Of a stretch of 64,000 bases of DNA, positions 45,134-57,298 are shown one piece after another (the first letter of the stretch is position 1; each line of letters begins with the position of its first letter). Origin of the DNA: Mauremys mutica (Eukaryota > Chordata > Testudines > Geoemydidae); contig NC_059075.1 of NCBI RefSeq assembly GCF_020497125.1, positions 34,880,003 through 34,944,002 of the forward strand, read 5' to 3'. Under the pieces are notes generated by a model. That model had not been told where the DNA came from. It made no database searches and was given only the letters and a program-made list of their open reading frames with translations. Both the position numbers and the translations under genes were made by a program.

Positions 45134-47236
45134 GGCCTGGTCTACACTAGGCGTTTAAACCGGTTTTAGGAGCGTAAAACCGATTTAACGCCACACCCGT
45201 CCACACTAAGAGGCCCTTTATATCGGTATAAAGGGCTCTTTAAACCGGTTTCTGTACTCCTCCCTAACGAGAGGAGTAGCGCTAATATCGGTATTACCAT
45301 ATCGGATTAGGGTTAGTGTGGCCGCAGATCAACGGTATTGGCCTCCGGGCAGTATCCCACAGTGCACCACTGACCGCTCTGGACAGCAATCTGAACTCGG
45401 ATGCAGTGGCCAGGTAGACAGGAAAAGCCCCGCGAACTTTTGAATATTTCCTGTTTGCCCAGCGTGGAGCTCCGATCAGCACGTGTGGTGATGCAGTTAA
45501 AAATCAAAATAAAGAAAGAGCTCCCGCATGGACGATGCGGACGTGATCGCTGTAAGGGCAGGCAAATCTGTTCTATCAGCGCTCCGTTACAGAAGACGAA
45601 ATTCAAAATCATTTAAAAAAAATCTCCAGACAGATGCCATAGCAGGGACTCAGCGCACTGCTGCGTGACAAGCGTAACGGAAAGCCAAAGAATCAAATGG
45701 ACGCTCATGGACTGGAGGACTCAAGCTATCCCACAGTTCCTGCAGTCTCTGAAAAGCATTTGCATTCTTGGCTGAGCTCCAAATGCTTCTAGGGTCAAAA
45801 ACAGTGTCCGCGGTGGGTCAGGGCATAGCTCGGCAATTTACGCACCCCCCCACCCACCCCCAGAAGTGAAAGGGAAAACAATCCTCTCTTGACTCTTTTA
45901 CATGTCACCCTATCTTTACTGAATGCTGCAGATAGACACGATGCTGCAGCACTCAACACCAACATCCTTGCTCCCCCCCTGCCATGGGTGGCTGATGGTA
46001 CAATAAGATTGATATCCATTGTCATCATCAGCCTATTGGCACATGGGGTAGTGCAAAAGGACTGGTAACCATGCAAACTAGCATCCGTTAGGTCGATCAA
46101 GGGTGCCTGCTCCTAATTTTTCCTGGTAGATGGTGCAATATGGCTGGTTACCATCCTCATCATAGCAACAGGGGGCTGAGCTCCATCAGCCCCCACCCTT
46201 CATGTGTAAAGAAAAGATTCATTTGCCCCTGGACTAGGAGTGGGATGCTGGGCTCCTCTCCTACACACTGCTTAATGTCCTGTCTGGACTATCATAGCAG
46301 CTGGAGGCTGCCTTCCACTCATTTCTCACTAACAAGTCACTGTGTCATCACACAAGTGGGGGGAAAATGCTATGGTAGCCCAGGAAGGCGGGGGGAAGAA
46401 CAGAATGAACAGGTGGGGTTGTTGCAGGAGCACCCCCTGTGAATAGCATACAGCTCATAATTTCTGCAGGATCTGACACAGAGCAGCTGTGCTCTCTGGT
46501 TATGATATACAGTGGTTCTCTAGTACACTTGCCCATATTCTAGGCAGGACTGATTCTATTTTTAGATACCAAAAGGGAGGGATTGACTCAGGGAGTCATT
46601 CCCAATTTTGGATTTTGCGCCCCTGGCTAAGAGCAGCCAGGGGCACAACAGATGGTGCAGTGCAAAAGGACTGGTAAAAAGATGATCATCGCTACCAATT
46701 TATGGATTGGTAGATGGTGCAATATGGCTGGTAACCATCTCTGCTGTCATGCAAAAGCAAAAGCATGCTGCTGTGTAGCGCTGCTGAATCGCCTCTGTCA
46801 GCGGCATCTAGTACACATACGGTGACAGTCAGTCACAAAAGGCAAAACAGGCTCCATGATTGCCATGCTATGGCATCTGCCAGGGCAATCCAGGGAAAAA
46901 AGGCGCGAAATGCTTGTCTGCCGTTGCTTTCCCAGCGGAAGGAGTGACTGACGACATTTACCCAGAACCACCCGCGACAATGATTTTTGCCCCATCAGGC
47001 ACTGGGATCTCAACCTGGAAATTCCAAGGGGTGGGGGAGGCTGCGGGAACTATGGGATAGCTACGGAATAGCTACCCACAGTGCAACGCTCCAGAAGTCG
47101 ATGCTAGCCTCGGACCGTGGACGCACACCACCGATTTAATGTGTTTAGTGTGGCCGCGCGCACTCGATTTTATACAATCTGTTTTACAAAACCGGTTTAT
47201 GCAAATTCAGAATAGTCCCGTAGTGTAGACGTACCC
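45134..47236. mobile_element. 2.1-kb non-autonomous PIF/Harbinger-like element
   Basis: Terminal repeats GGCCTGGTCTACACTA and TAGTGTAGACGTACCC (its complement reads GGGTACGTCTACACTA). The flanks are TCA and TAA, a decayed 3-bp TWA-type duplication. Sub-terminal AAACCGGTTT motifs occur near both ends. The interior contains internal repeats (TGGTAGATGGTGCAATATGG at 46127 and 46706; GTGCAAAAGGACTGGTAA at 46051 and 46660). No transposase or SANT-like frame was seen, so it depends on another source of enzyme. The superfamily call rests on termini only. Confidence 0.75.
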
Positions 47237-48302
47237 TAAGAGTCTGCTAGTGTGGACATGGTTCAATTAAACACTAGTGTATCAATTTAAATTAATGCCC
47301 AATACTTTATTCCTCTTCCTAAGAACAAACTCTATTATAGGTTTCCCCGTCTGAAGAAAAAGCAGTTACACAAGTCCCAAACTGGCATTTTCCCCAGTCC
47401 TATTGTATGGCGAATGCCATGAATCACTTGGCATTTGCTACTCTTTAGTGACTGCACTGCCATCATCATCATTCAGAATCTTCTAGTAATTACAGGGTGA
47501 CTCCATAGTTATTGGAGCTACCTGGGGCAATGGATTTTGAGTTTACAATGGTGAACACTGTGGAACAGGACTGGTATTGAGAGCTTTAGGTGCCCAAATC
47601 CCACTGCCTTTTCCTGGGAGTTGTGCTCCTAACTCCTTTACTATGCTTTGAAAATCTCAGTCCAGTTTCTTAGCTGGTATAAACTGGCATCCATTGAAGT
47701 AAATAAAACTACACTGATTTACATTAGCTGACAGTCTGGTCCTATATGTTTTTAGGATTAAACATATAGTGTTCTGTTAGAAGCCCTGAAAAGGATTTTT
47801 TTTTTTTTGGTCAACCCAAGCAACTGTCCAGGTGCTCCCTATAGTAAATAATTGTATATGAATAACTGGAATTTTACTTCCTGTATCAAGGAGTTTGAAT
47901 CTGACTGGTTTTTCATGTATGCTGACCAGCAGCTTGACTATAATAAAAAGTAGTAAAACATGCGGTAAACTGTCTGCTTCATCTTAATCCAGGTCACAGA
48001 ATACAGCACTTCCCAAGACTCTCATTAACTGTGGTAGTCTAACAGAGTGGAAATGCAACTAGCAATGTGAATGAAGGATGGAGCTGCAAAGGTTTGGCCT
48101 GTGTCTCGAAGTACATATTTAGGTTTAGATTTTCAAAACTGAGCAGGGGGATGTTTAACTCCCATTAAAATTCTCAACCTCAGAGTGCACTTTGTCAGTT
48201 TGTTCTTATAATATATGGCCAAATCCTCAATCAAAATTTAGTCTGGCTCCCAATCGACTTTTGCCTAACTAAGAATGGCAAAATTTCCCCTTCTAGTTAT
48301 GG
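47237..48302. other. Mostly unassigned, with two short dispersed motifs
   Basis: 47575-47665 (GGTGCCCAAATCCC ... CTTTGAAAATCTCAGTCC) resembles a dispersed turtle repeat. 47670-47742 is a copy of the near-palindromic motif of 12084. The rest is not recognised. Confidence 0.4.
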
Positions 48303-48310
48303 GCTATAAC

Positions 48311-49024
48311 CAGGGCCGCCCAGAGGATTCCGGGGGCCCGGGGTCTTCGGCGGCGGGGGGGCCCTTCCGTTCCGGGACCCGCCGCCAAAGTGCCCCGAAG
48401 ACCCACGGCGGGAGCTCCCCGCCGCCGAATTACCGCCGAAGCAGGACCGCCGCCGAAGCGCAGCCCGGTCTTCGGCGGTAATTCGGGGGGGGGGGGGTCC
48501 CCGGCGCGGGCCTTCCGGGCCCTTAGGCGGCGGGTCCCGGAACAGAAGGGGCCCCCCGCCACCGAAGACCGGGCTGCGCTTCGGCGGCAGCGGCGGCGGG
48601 TCCCGCCCCTCCCCCGCCTCTTACCGAGCACGTCTCCGGCGGGGCCTGAGCTCCGTCCCGCTCAGAGCCGCGTGGTGAGGGGGCGGGGCTGTGAGCTCCA
48701 CGCCGAGCGGAGGCAGCTGCCCCGCCCCCTCCCCACGCCGCTCTGAGCGGGGCGGGGCTCAGGCCCCGTTGGAGCTCCCAGCCCCGCCCCCTCCCCACGC
48801 GGCTCGGATCAGGATGGAGCTCAGGCCCCGCCGGAGACATGCTCGGTAAGAGGCTGGGACCGGGACCGTCTCTGAGCGGGGCGGGGCTCAGGGGCCCCGC
48901 CGGAGATGCTGAGGCTCCAGGAGAGGGGTGGAGGCGGGATCCTCCGCTCTTCTCTTGGGGGCCCCTGCGGAGCCCGGGGCCCGGGGCAAATTGCCCCCTT
49001 TGCCCCCCCCTCTGGGCGGCCCTG
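48311..49024. mobile_element. Very GC-rich hAT-type MITE with internal fold-back
   Basis: Ends CAGGGCCGCCCAGAGG and CCTCTGGGCGGCCCTG-type. Perfect duplication GCTATAAC at 48303-48310 and 49025-49032. Inside, 48621-48701 and 48771-48850 are inverted copies (ACCGAGCA...CTCCGGCGGGGCCTGAGCTCC). Dense CpG makes it look like a promoter island and gives long chance frames on both strands. Confidence 0.95.
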
Positions 49025-49032
49025 GCTATAAC

Positions 49033-50424
49033 TACTAAATCTAAATTATGGTGCATTCTCTTGTATATTTTATTTTTGTTTGAGACTAGATGGGTCTGAT
49101 CATAAGTGGCTTTTTTAGATCAATTTCTCCATTCCTGAGCAGAAGAAAATGGGGGAAACTGTGAAAAGGAAACATGCATATCTTTTTATCAATTAGTAGC
49201 AGCAATTAGAGGGAAAAACATTACCTGTCTCCAGCATTTGCCACTAATTCAGGCTAAACCCTGCTCTGGACCACCCACTCATGTCACAAACAGGCATTCA
49301 TTACTCTAAATACCTTCTCAGTCTTTGGTTCAGCTGCAGTAATGCAGTTTATCACCAAAGTGAGAATGAAAAGCACAGACAAAATAGGTTAATCAATACC
49401 ACAGCAGTCTGGTTGGCATTCAATTCAGCAAAAGTTCAGCATGTCATTCCTGACTACAGGCCATGATATGCTGCCCTAGGTCTGTGTGTGAAACTGCCAT
49501 TGACATGGATGCGGGTTCTTCACGCAAATCTAGGGTAGAATATAGCCTTGAGCTTGGACTAATCATGTATCCCCAACAGTGACTTAGTGACTGCTGCTAA
49601 AATATGTACATCACTGCCTGAAAAACTTAGAAAGCTTGTTTCTATTGTTAGGCACAGGTAAAGCAGTTTAGATAAATTGCATCAATGTTTTGATCCAAAC
49701 CTTCTATTAAAAAACCATGAACCAACCCCCCTGCCCCCAAACAAACAAAACAAACAAAAACAGCATTTTGTCTCCACTCTGCATCTTCTCGTTTTAACAG
49801 AAGAGGAAGTGGCAAACTATAGCCCCAAGAGTCTTGCTGGTTATCTCCACAGGAGGGTAGCTTAGTGGTCTGAGCCTCAGACATACTCACAATATGTAGA
49901 ATTTGCAGATGTAAGAGATTCTTAGTTGAGGGAGCCCTGGCTGGAAAAATCCCTTGACTCCCTGAAGTCAGTTTCAAAATCACAGCAGAGATGAATTAGT
50001 CCTTCAGCTTTCTGAAGTGAATTCCACATATTATAATGTGTGGGTGTTGATTTTTTTTTAAATGAAGTCCTAGCTCTTCTAGGTTGCAATTAAAGATCCC
50101 AAGACTTTGTTAGAATGGGGGTTGCTCCTATGTCTTCAGCTCCAAACCTCCCTCCACCCCTCATCTCAGTCCTTTGTGAAGTCCTGGAAAGCACTGTTCT
50201 CTTTTTTTTTTTTAAACTCTATATATTAAAAGTTGTAGGAATGGGTTTGGAGATTGACCTGAGCAAGAGCTGCAGCAATGTAGGTATTGACATTACACAA
50301 AGAATCACTGTAATTTAGTATTTTGTAATGTTTACATCCAACAGAATGTGGTTAGTAGAGCTGTGCTAACTGATTTTTCAGTTCAGAGACTTGATCGAAA
50401 AAATAGTTTCAGGTTGAATGAAAC
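49033..50424. other. No recognised feature, older repeat at right edge
   Basis: Unique-looking AT-rich DNA. From about 50350 an A/T-rich repeat with TTTCAG/GAAAC phrases begins, and it is cut by the CR1 at 50425. Confidence 0.45.
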
Positions 50425-50835
50425 AGTTCATAGAAACTTAGGGCTAGAAGGGGCCTTGAGAGGTCACGTACTCCAGCCCTCAGTCCGAGGCAGGACCAAG
50501 TATAGCTAGCCCATCCCAAACAGGTGTTTCTCTAACCTGTTATTAAACTACTCCAATGATGAGGATTCCACAACCTCCTTTGGAAGACCATTCTAGTGCT
50601 TAACTATTCTTATAGTTAGAAAGTTTTTCCTAATATCTAATTAAGATCTCCTTGCTGCAAATGTAGACCATTACTTCTTGTCCTACCTTCAGTGGACATG
50701 GATCACTATTCTCTTTATAACAGCCCCTTTTAGCATATTTGAAGACTTAGGTCCCCCCTCATGCTTCTTTTCTCAAGATTAAACATGCCATTTTTTAAAC
50801 CTTTCCTCATAGGTCAGATTTTCTATACTGCTCAA
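50425..50835 (-). mobile_element. CR1 3' fragment
   Basis: Plus strand TAGGGCTAGAAGGGGCCTTG, AGAGGTCACGTACTCCAG is the reverse complement of the CR1 3' end. The rest encodes, on the minus strand, the C-terminal ORF2 region in broken frames (FLTI.., HxNGLPKE-like text). Flanking A/T-rich repeat sequence resumes at 50836. Confidence 0.85.
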
Positions 50836-52544
50836 AAATTAAATGTTTCATTTCAGTTTTGATAGGTGTTTTTAAAATGTATTTATTTTAAATAAACTGA
50901 GGTAAAAATTGAAAAAACCTTCTCACCAAAAAGTTTAAATGTTTTGTTCTGAAACTCTTGAAACAAAACGTTTCAATTCTTAAAAATATATTTTCAACTG
51001 AAACACTTCAGCAAACTGACAAGTTCATGAAATGTTTTGGTCTACTTCCTTCCCCTCCCCCTTTTTTGAGTAAAAAAGTTTCAGCCAAAAATATGCCATC
51101 CAGCTGTAATGATTAAAGCTAATTCAACAAGTATTGCATAACTTCAATAAGGGATTTTTTGATAGGTACAGCACATAAAATTAGTAGTCATAGGTTAAGT
51201 TAAAAAACACAGATGAAAATAAAACAAATGGACAGTAATCTGGACTCCAGATCCTCAGATGATATAAACAGGTGTAACCCCATTGAAGTCAATGGAGGTA
51301 TGCAAATTTACACCAAGTATAGATGTTTATCCACAGTTTACCTAAACCTCTCATCTAGAAAAAGAATTGGGAATCTCATTAAGTTAGGTTTTCCTACAAG
51401 ATTTCTGATATGTCTCAGTTGGATTTTTACTAAGGCAAGACTGCAGAATTAGCCCCAGTATAAAAAAAAAGGGTGGGGAAAAAACAAACTATAAATTGGA
51501 GAAAACTCATCTACTGGAAATAGTAAGAATATTTAACAGAGTAATTAATACTGGAGAACAAATGAAGTATGTATATCAGATTATTGGTGGGGGGAGTGTT
51601 AAACTGAAGATGGAGTTTTGAAGTTCCATCAAAATAAAAGTTAATTTATTTTCCTTCTATTATTCATAGCTTTCCTACTAAAAAATTCCTCCTTTAGATT
51701 AAAAGATTTTAAGGTCAGAAGGTACCATTATGATTACAGGCCAGAGAAGTTATGTTTTGAGGCAAATTAGTTAAATATTCATTTATTGCATAATCTGGAT
51801 TGCTTTTGCTGTTCATTTCCTAATGATTATGAGTCCACTGAAAAGGTTGAGAGTAAAATCCTAGCCCCAAAGAAGCGAATGAGTATTTTTGCCATTGACT
51901 ACAAGGGGGTTAAGATTTCACCCTCTGGTCTAAACTGGCAGTGATTCAGGTCCTAAACATCCTGCAACGCTTACACACAAAATTTCCATTCAACTCCATG
52001 GGAGTGCTGATTTCAGAGGGGTTGCGGGACTGGACAATCATGTGGTGCTTTAATCTTAAATTTCAAGTAACCATTCTGGTCGCAATCCTGAACACACTTA
52101 CACAGGAGTAACTTCAGTCACAAATGGAAGCATTTGTAACATTGGGGCCTCAGCTTAGAACTGCTTCTTTTGTTTCAGTATTTTGAATTATTTAACTACA
52201 TTTTTGTTGTCTCTTTGTATTTTAAGGTATCAGTTGCCATGTTTATTTCTAATATATATAAGAAGAAAAGTCGGCCTATTTTCTTTAACATTTTCCTTCC
52301 TGCTGGCTGTTTCTATATGGAGAGAGAGGGTGAGCATGTGGAAGAGAAGAGATGGAGACAGAATCCCAAACTGAAGAATCCTGTATATATATTAGTCAAT
52401 GCATTGCCTACTTAGCAAGACATCACTGTCAACTTGGCAATATAATAGATACAAACACAGCCAGAATTTAGAATATCCTGTTCAAATTAAGGGCACAATA
52501 GGCTCATTGCTGAAGAGCAAAGTCTACAGATTCAAGAAGGCATC
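50836..52544. other. Second half of an A/T-rich repeat, then unassigned sequence
   Basis: 50836-51110 repeats phrases such as TTGAAACAAAACGTTTC and AAAAGTTTCAGCC and seems to continue the repeat before the CR1. 51249-51318 is a third copy of the near-palindromic motif (CCATTGAAGTCAATGG). The rest is not recognised. Confidence 0.4.
51700..51745 (-). mobile_element. Tiny CR1 3'-tail remnant
   Basis: TTTTAAGGTCAGAAGGTACC then ATTATGATTACAGG matches the reverse complement of the last bases of CR1. Confidence 0.6.
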
Positions 52545-52547
52545 TAA

Positions 52548-52806
52548 GCATAAGTCTACACAAGTGCTACCGTGGCACAGCTTTAGAGTAAACAACTGCA
52601 ATGGAAGGGTTTCCCCTCCCCCCGATCACTGTAGTCAATCCACCCCACCCCCGACAGGTGGTAGCTAGCAGATTTGATCTGTCAGCCTAGCTGCCTGTAC
52701 AGTGGGGGGGTTAGGTCAATCTAAGTATGTCACACAGGGCATGAAATTTTCCATAGCCCTGAGGAATGTAGCTAGGTTGACATAAATTTTAGGTATAGTC
52801 CAGGCC
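52548..52806. mobile_element. PIF/Harbinger-like MITE with TAA duplication
   Basis: Starts GCATAAGTCTACACAAG and ends GGTATAGTCCAGGCC, flanked by TAA on both sides (52545-52547 and 52807-52809). The terminal type is shared with the 45134 element. Non-coding. Confidence 0.75.
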
Positions 52807-52809
52807 TAA

Positions 52810-53959
52810 CTGTGCTTCTCGTTGAAATCATCTAAAAGAATTAGACACACTAAGCCAGTAGGAGTCAAAGAGGACAATAAAATAAAGAAGGTGACAATAA
52901 AAAGCATCTTGGACCACCTGATTATTCACCCCAAATGTTGGCAGGCTCGGGGTGGATGCTTATAGACAGACTCTGAGTGCTTTATTGTGACAGATAATAA
53001 ATCCACTGGGTATTTTAGCAGTCCTGATGTTCCCTGGATAAGGGCCAATGGGAAAAGCATTTAGCTGCCATATGCATCTACTTAAAAGCTGGAACAAAAT
53101 CTTCATTTTTATTAAATAAGCCACTCATGGTCTTCAGTTTTGCATGGCAAGTGTAAATGAATTTCTGGAGCATTCATGTTGCAATTATGTTCTTTTTAGG
53201 CAGATGTACTTTAGGAAGCAGGCACTGTATTATCATAGATTAAAACACTGACCACTTGGAATCCAAAACTGTGGAACATATTTTGGGATTGTGCTGAAAG
53301 CTACCTGTTTTATGGTATGTGTCTCTGTCTCACTTTTCCTTCACTCTGTGTCTCACCCACATTCATTAGTATGAGTTATACAGTGCCATGTGATGTGAAG
53401 AGCTAGCCAAGGGGAATGATCATCCTCATGAATTGTGAAGTATCAAGCCTGAAAAAATTAAGAAGGAGACCAATCGCTAAAAATCAGGAAAGTTTTCCAT
53501 ATTAATAATTATTTTCCTGAGTTTTCTGATGATTTATCATCTGGGAGAGCCAGCGATTTAGTATCCATTATACAATTCACAAATACAAAGTACTGTTCCA
53601 TTATCAGGCATCACGAGATGGGGGAAATAGCACTCTGAAACTAAAGATTTTTGGAACACAACGTTGGATCTACTGAAAAGTTGTTACATCACTCCAAGCT
53701 GTCTTGGAACGCTGGTATTAAGTTGATATTGATCAGTGAGACTTGGCATTTTTGATTTGCAGGGGTTCATATAAGCCTGTCATTCAGCTTCATTTCACAC
53801 TGTAAAGGATATGGAGTTGCTCTGAAATAATTTATCAGTACTGTGCATGACATGTTATTGGATTGTTTATGGTATTAATAAAGATGATTTAGTTCAATTG
53901 TAGGCTGTTGGAAAAACAAGTAGGAAGGCAAAACAATAGCTTCAGATCACCTCCACTTA
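52810..53959. other. No recognised feature
   Basis: AT-rich unique sequence; no repeat or exon recognised. Confidence 0.5.
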
Positions 53960-54115
53960 ACCCATCTATCTGTTGTCTCTTGCCTTACACTTAAACTGTA
54001 AACTCTTTAGGGCAGAGACTGCCTTTTTGCTCTGTGTCTGTACATCACCTAGCACAATGGGGTTCTGGCCCATGACTGGGGCTCCTAGGCACTACAATAC
54101 AAACAGTAAATACTT
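53960..54115 (+). repeat. L2/MIR-type LINE tail
   Basis: TAAACTCTTTAGGGCAGAGAC, then CATCACCTAGCACAATGGGG and TAGGCACTACAATACAAAC match the tail also seen at 4150-4262. Confidence 0.75.
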
Positions 54116-54384
54116 GAGGAGGGGATTAAAAGAATGCCTGAGCTATTAATCTGGAAAAATCCTAATTTCTTGGACCCAGCCAAGTTACAAAGCATGTCAT
54201 GGCAATGCTGGAATGAACAGCTCTGAAGGACTATAAGGACCCTCTGGCAAGATACAAGAAATCCTTTTGTCCTATGTTATACTGTGTTCCTACTATTAAT
54301 ATTCAATAATCATTTGTCTGAAAAGGTTTCATTGGATCATTGTATTTACACTAGTCACAAGCCCCTGCAGGGAAGATCTGAGAC

Positions 54385-55012
54385 TCAGACTTTAAGGTCA
54401 GAAGGGACCATTATGATCATCTAGTCTGAGTTCCTGCACAATGCAGGCCACAGAATCTCACCTGTAACAAACCCCTAACCTATGTCTGAGTTATTGAAGT
54501 CCTCAAATTGTGGTTTGAAGACTTCAAGCTGCAGAGAATCCTCCAGCAAGTGATCCATGCCCCATGCTGCAGAAGAAGGCGAAAAACCTCCAGGGCCTCT
54601 GCCAATCTGCCCTGGAGGAAAATTCCTTCCTGACCCCAAATATGGTGATCAGTTAAACCCTGAACATGGGGGCAAGATTCACCAGCCAGCACCCAGGAAA
54701 GAATTCTCTGTAGTAACTCAGATCCCACCCCATCTAACATCCTATCACAGACCACTGGGCATACTTACTTGCTGATAATCAAAGATCAATTGCCAAATTA
54801 ATTGCCAAAATTAGTATATCCCATCATATCATCCCCTCCATAAACTTATCAAGCTTAGTCTTGAAGCCAGATATGTCTTTTGCCCCCACTACTCCCCTTG
54901 GAAGGCTGGTCCAGAACTTCACTCCTCTAATGGTTAGAAACCTTTGTCTAATTTCAAGTCTAAACTTCCTAGTGTCCAGTTTATATCCATTTGTTCTTGT
55001 GTCCACATTGGG
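54385..55012 (-). mobile_element. CR1 3' fragment with ORF2 C-terminus
   Basis: Homologous to 20575-21090 of the intact CR1 in the same orientation. It covers the 3' tail (AAGGTCAGAAGGGACCATTA), the 3' UTR with CCCTGGAGGAAAATTCCTTC, and ORF2 codons for VDTRTNGYKLDTRKFRLEI to the stop at 54824. It joins unrelated DNA abruptly at about 55013, so it is a 5'-truncated insertion. The 3' UTR is diverged from the intact copy. Confidence 0.92.
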
Positions 55013-55984
55013 ACCCAAACAGGTTGAGATAGAGCATGGTGGATCAGCAGGGTATTGTAACTCAAGACTTGGCAGAAACATGGGGATTTTACTCCAGAAA
55101 GGTAAAAGCTTGGTGCTCAAGACCAATGGGGTGCACTGAGAGACCAGAGAAGGGTTGAGAGGTGTGGCTAGCCTTGTCATCATAACAGACATAGCCAGCT
55201 GTCAAAGAAACTCATTGGTGTTTGATCTATTGCTGCTGGTGTCACAATTGTAGCACCTCTCCCAACCTTCCCTTTGGTGTCACCCCATTTGTTACACCTT
55301 TTGCTTCTACCTTTGCAACTGCCCCATGGGCAGCACTTTTCTCAGCCATCATTGCTATTTCCTCACTAGCAGCATGTTTTCCAGCCTCTCCTTCTGCCCC
55401 ATTAGGGCATCTAACACAGCATCTACCTCTGCTGTTTCCTGCCTCTGTGACTACCAAAAGCACATTAGCAAACAGATTTTTCACTAAACCCACAGACAGC
55501 CTACATTTGCAGATGGGTCTTTGCCTGTAATCGTTTTCTCATTGTTCAAACAGCTGTAATGTTTTTAAATGACTGTAATTACTCTATTTATATTACTGTA
55601 GTAATTGCTGCTGTAATAATTAGGTGACAAAAATTAGCAGGCAATGCCTGAGCCATTATCAATAATCAGGTTATCTAGTGTGTCACAGAGATAATAGAGC
55701 ATCATTTAACAAGAAATATAAGCATCCAAGAGAATAAGTATAAGTGCTATAGAAAAATATTCTTTCCTGTTTCAGACTTGATCCTGTTAAGGACCCAAAC
55801 CTTCTGTGAAATGCTGAGTATCTGCAACTCCCACACAAGACAATTGGAATTGTGGGTATACAGCATCCTGCAGGAGTTCTCAGGATCAGGCCAATCATGA
55901 TATAACTTAATGAATACATACTGGAGTTTACGCCATGTCTGAATAAAATTTCCCCTTCTACAAGTAAATATTTAAGCCCAGGAA
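55013..55984. other. No recognised feature
   Basis: Unique-looking sequence. A 102-residue frame at 55222-55530 shows no known motif. Confidence 0.45.
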
Positions 55985-56110
55985 AGAGGCTTAAGAACGG
56001 CCATACTGGGTCAGACCAGTGGTCAATCTAGCCCAGTATCCAGTCTTCCAACAGTGGCTAATCCCAGGCACTTCTGCCATTAAACAATCCAACTCACCAA
56101 GGGATGTAGC
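55985..56110 (-). mobile_element. Old CR1/L3-type 3' fragment
   Basis: AAGAACGGCCATACTGGGTC, AGACCAGTGGTCAATCTAGC and CCAGTATCCAGTCTTCC is the reverse complement of a widespread CR1/L3-like 3' end. Confidence 0.78.
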
Positions 56111-56627
56111 AGGACAGAATGTTTACAATGCTTCATGCTTCATTTGCTCTCAGCTGTTTTGTACTCTGAATACTTAATATCTATTGATAGAGAGTTGCCA
56201 TGAGAGCAGCGCCCATTGTGACTTTCACAACTGCTCGGTAGACTAGTAACAGGCAGCTTCCACAGGACCACTGCCATTCTCTTTTACACTGAGAAAAGCT
56301 CTTAGCCTGAGGTTCTGACACTGCATTGTTGGGGATAAGATTTTTCTTATTCTGAACATTTGCTTCCACTGTTGCTCACTGCAGGTTCTGAGAATAATGA
56401 GGCCCCACCAGTCATCTGAGCCAAAAAGCGGTACATTATCTAGTGAACATTATCTCCAGTTACAGTAAGGATCTGGGTTTTCAAGGGTAAGAGGAAGAGA
56501 GGGCGTGCATGTGTGTACACAGTCCTGTGTAATGGCTGATCTTGGTCTCCGGCTCTCCACAGGTACTGGCAGAATTCTCTCCACCACCTTGCCATTGCAG
56601 CCCTGGGTGCTTTCAAAAGCTCTAGCA
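56111..56627. other. No recognised feature
   Basis: Unique-looking sequence. Confidence 0.45.
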
Positions 56628-56635
56628 GATACACC

Positions 56636-57294
56636 CAAGGCCGGCTCTGGCTCATTTGCTGCCCCAAGCAAAAAAAAACAAAAACAAAAAAAAGGGGGGG
56701 GGCACAGCCGGAGCAGCAAAGCAGGGGGAAAAAAACCAAAACCAAAAACATGGCGCGGCTGGAGAGGCAAAGCTAGCGGGGGGAGAACATGGCGCGGCTG
56801 GAGCGGCAAAGCCGGGGCGGGGGAGGGGGGAGGAACAGAACAAAAACAGCGCGGCCGGCAAAGCAGGGGGAAAAAAACAAAAAACCTTCAGGGTGGCCAG
56901 AGCCAGGGTGCAGGGGGACTCCCTGTGCTGCAGAGTGCGCGCCTGGTCTAGTGGAGGGGAGAGGGAGGGAGTGGGGGAGGGGGAGAGAGAAGGGGGGCAG
57001 CCAGCGCTTCAGCAGGGCGCTCACCATGCGGCCCCGACCACCATACCGCCTGCCAGGAGGGCTCCGTGCCGCTCCGGTCGGCGGGGAGGGAAGGACGCAG
57101 GCTGCCCTGCCAAGTTTGCTGCAGGGCGCTCCCCTCCTCTGTGGTGCCGCCCCCTACAGGGCGGCCGGAGCAGCGAACAAAAAAAAGAAAAAGAAAAAGC
57201 GGCCTTGCCGCCCTAAGTTTGGGCAGAGTGCCGTCCCGTAGAATATGCCGTCCCAAGCACAAGCTTGCTCGGCTGGTGCCTGGATCCGGCCCTG
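56636..57294 (+). mobile_element. 659-bp GC-rich hAT-type MITE with 8-bp target duplication
   Basis: Ends CAAGGCCGGCTCTGG and GGTGCCTGGATCCGGCCCTG. Perfect duplication GATACACC at 56628-56635 and 57295-57302. Interior with A-rich borders, CCCCAAGC motifs and a G-rich core homologous to 13255-13744. It landed inside the left terminal repeat of another MITE (57299-57455). The 100- to 190-residue frames are chance products of CpG richness. Confidence 0.95.
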
Positions 57295-57298
57295 GATA

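Noticed and set aside
48275..49099. Long GC-rich frames suggesting a promoter and first exon
   Set aside because: They lie within an insertion with exact 8-bp target duplication and fold-back structure.
49850..49925. tRNA-like A box (GGTAGCTTAGTGGTCTGAGC)
   Set aside because: No B box at the expected distance and no acceptor stem pairing that I can see.
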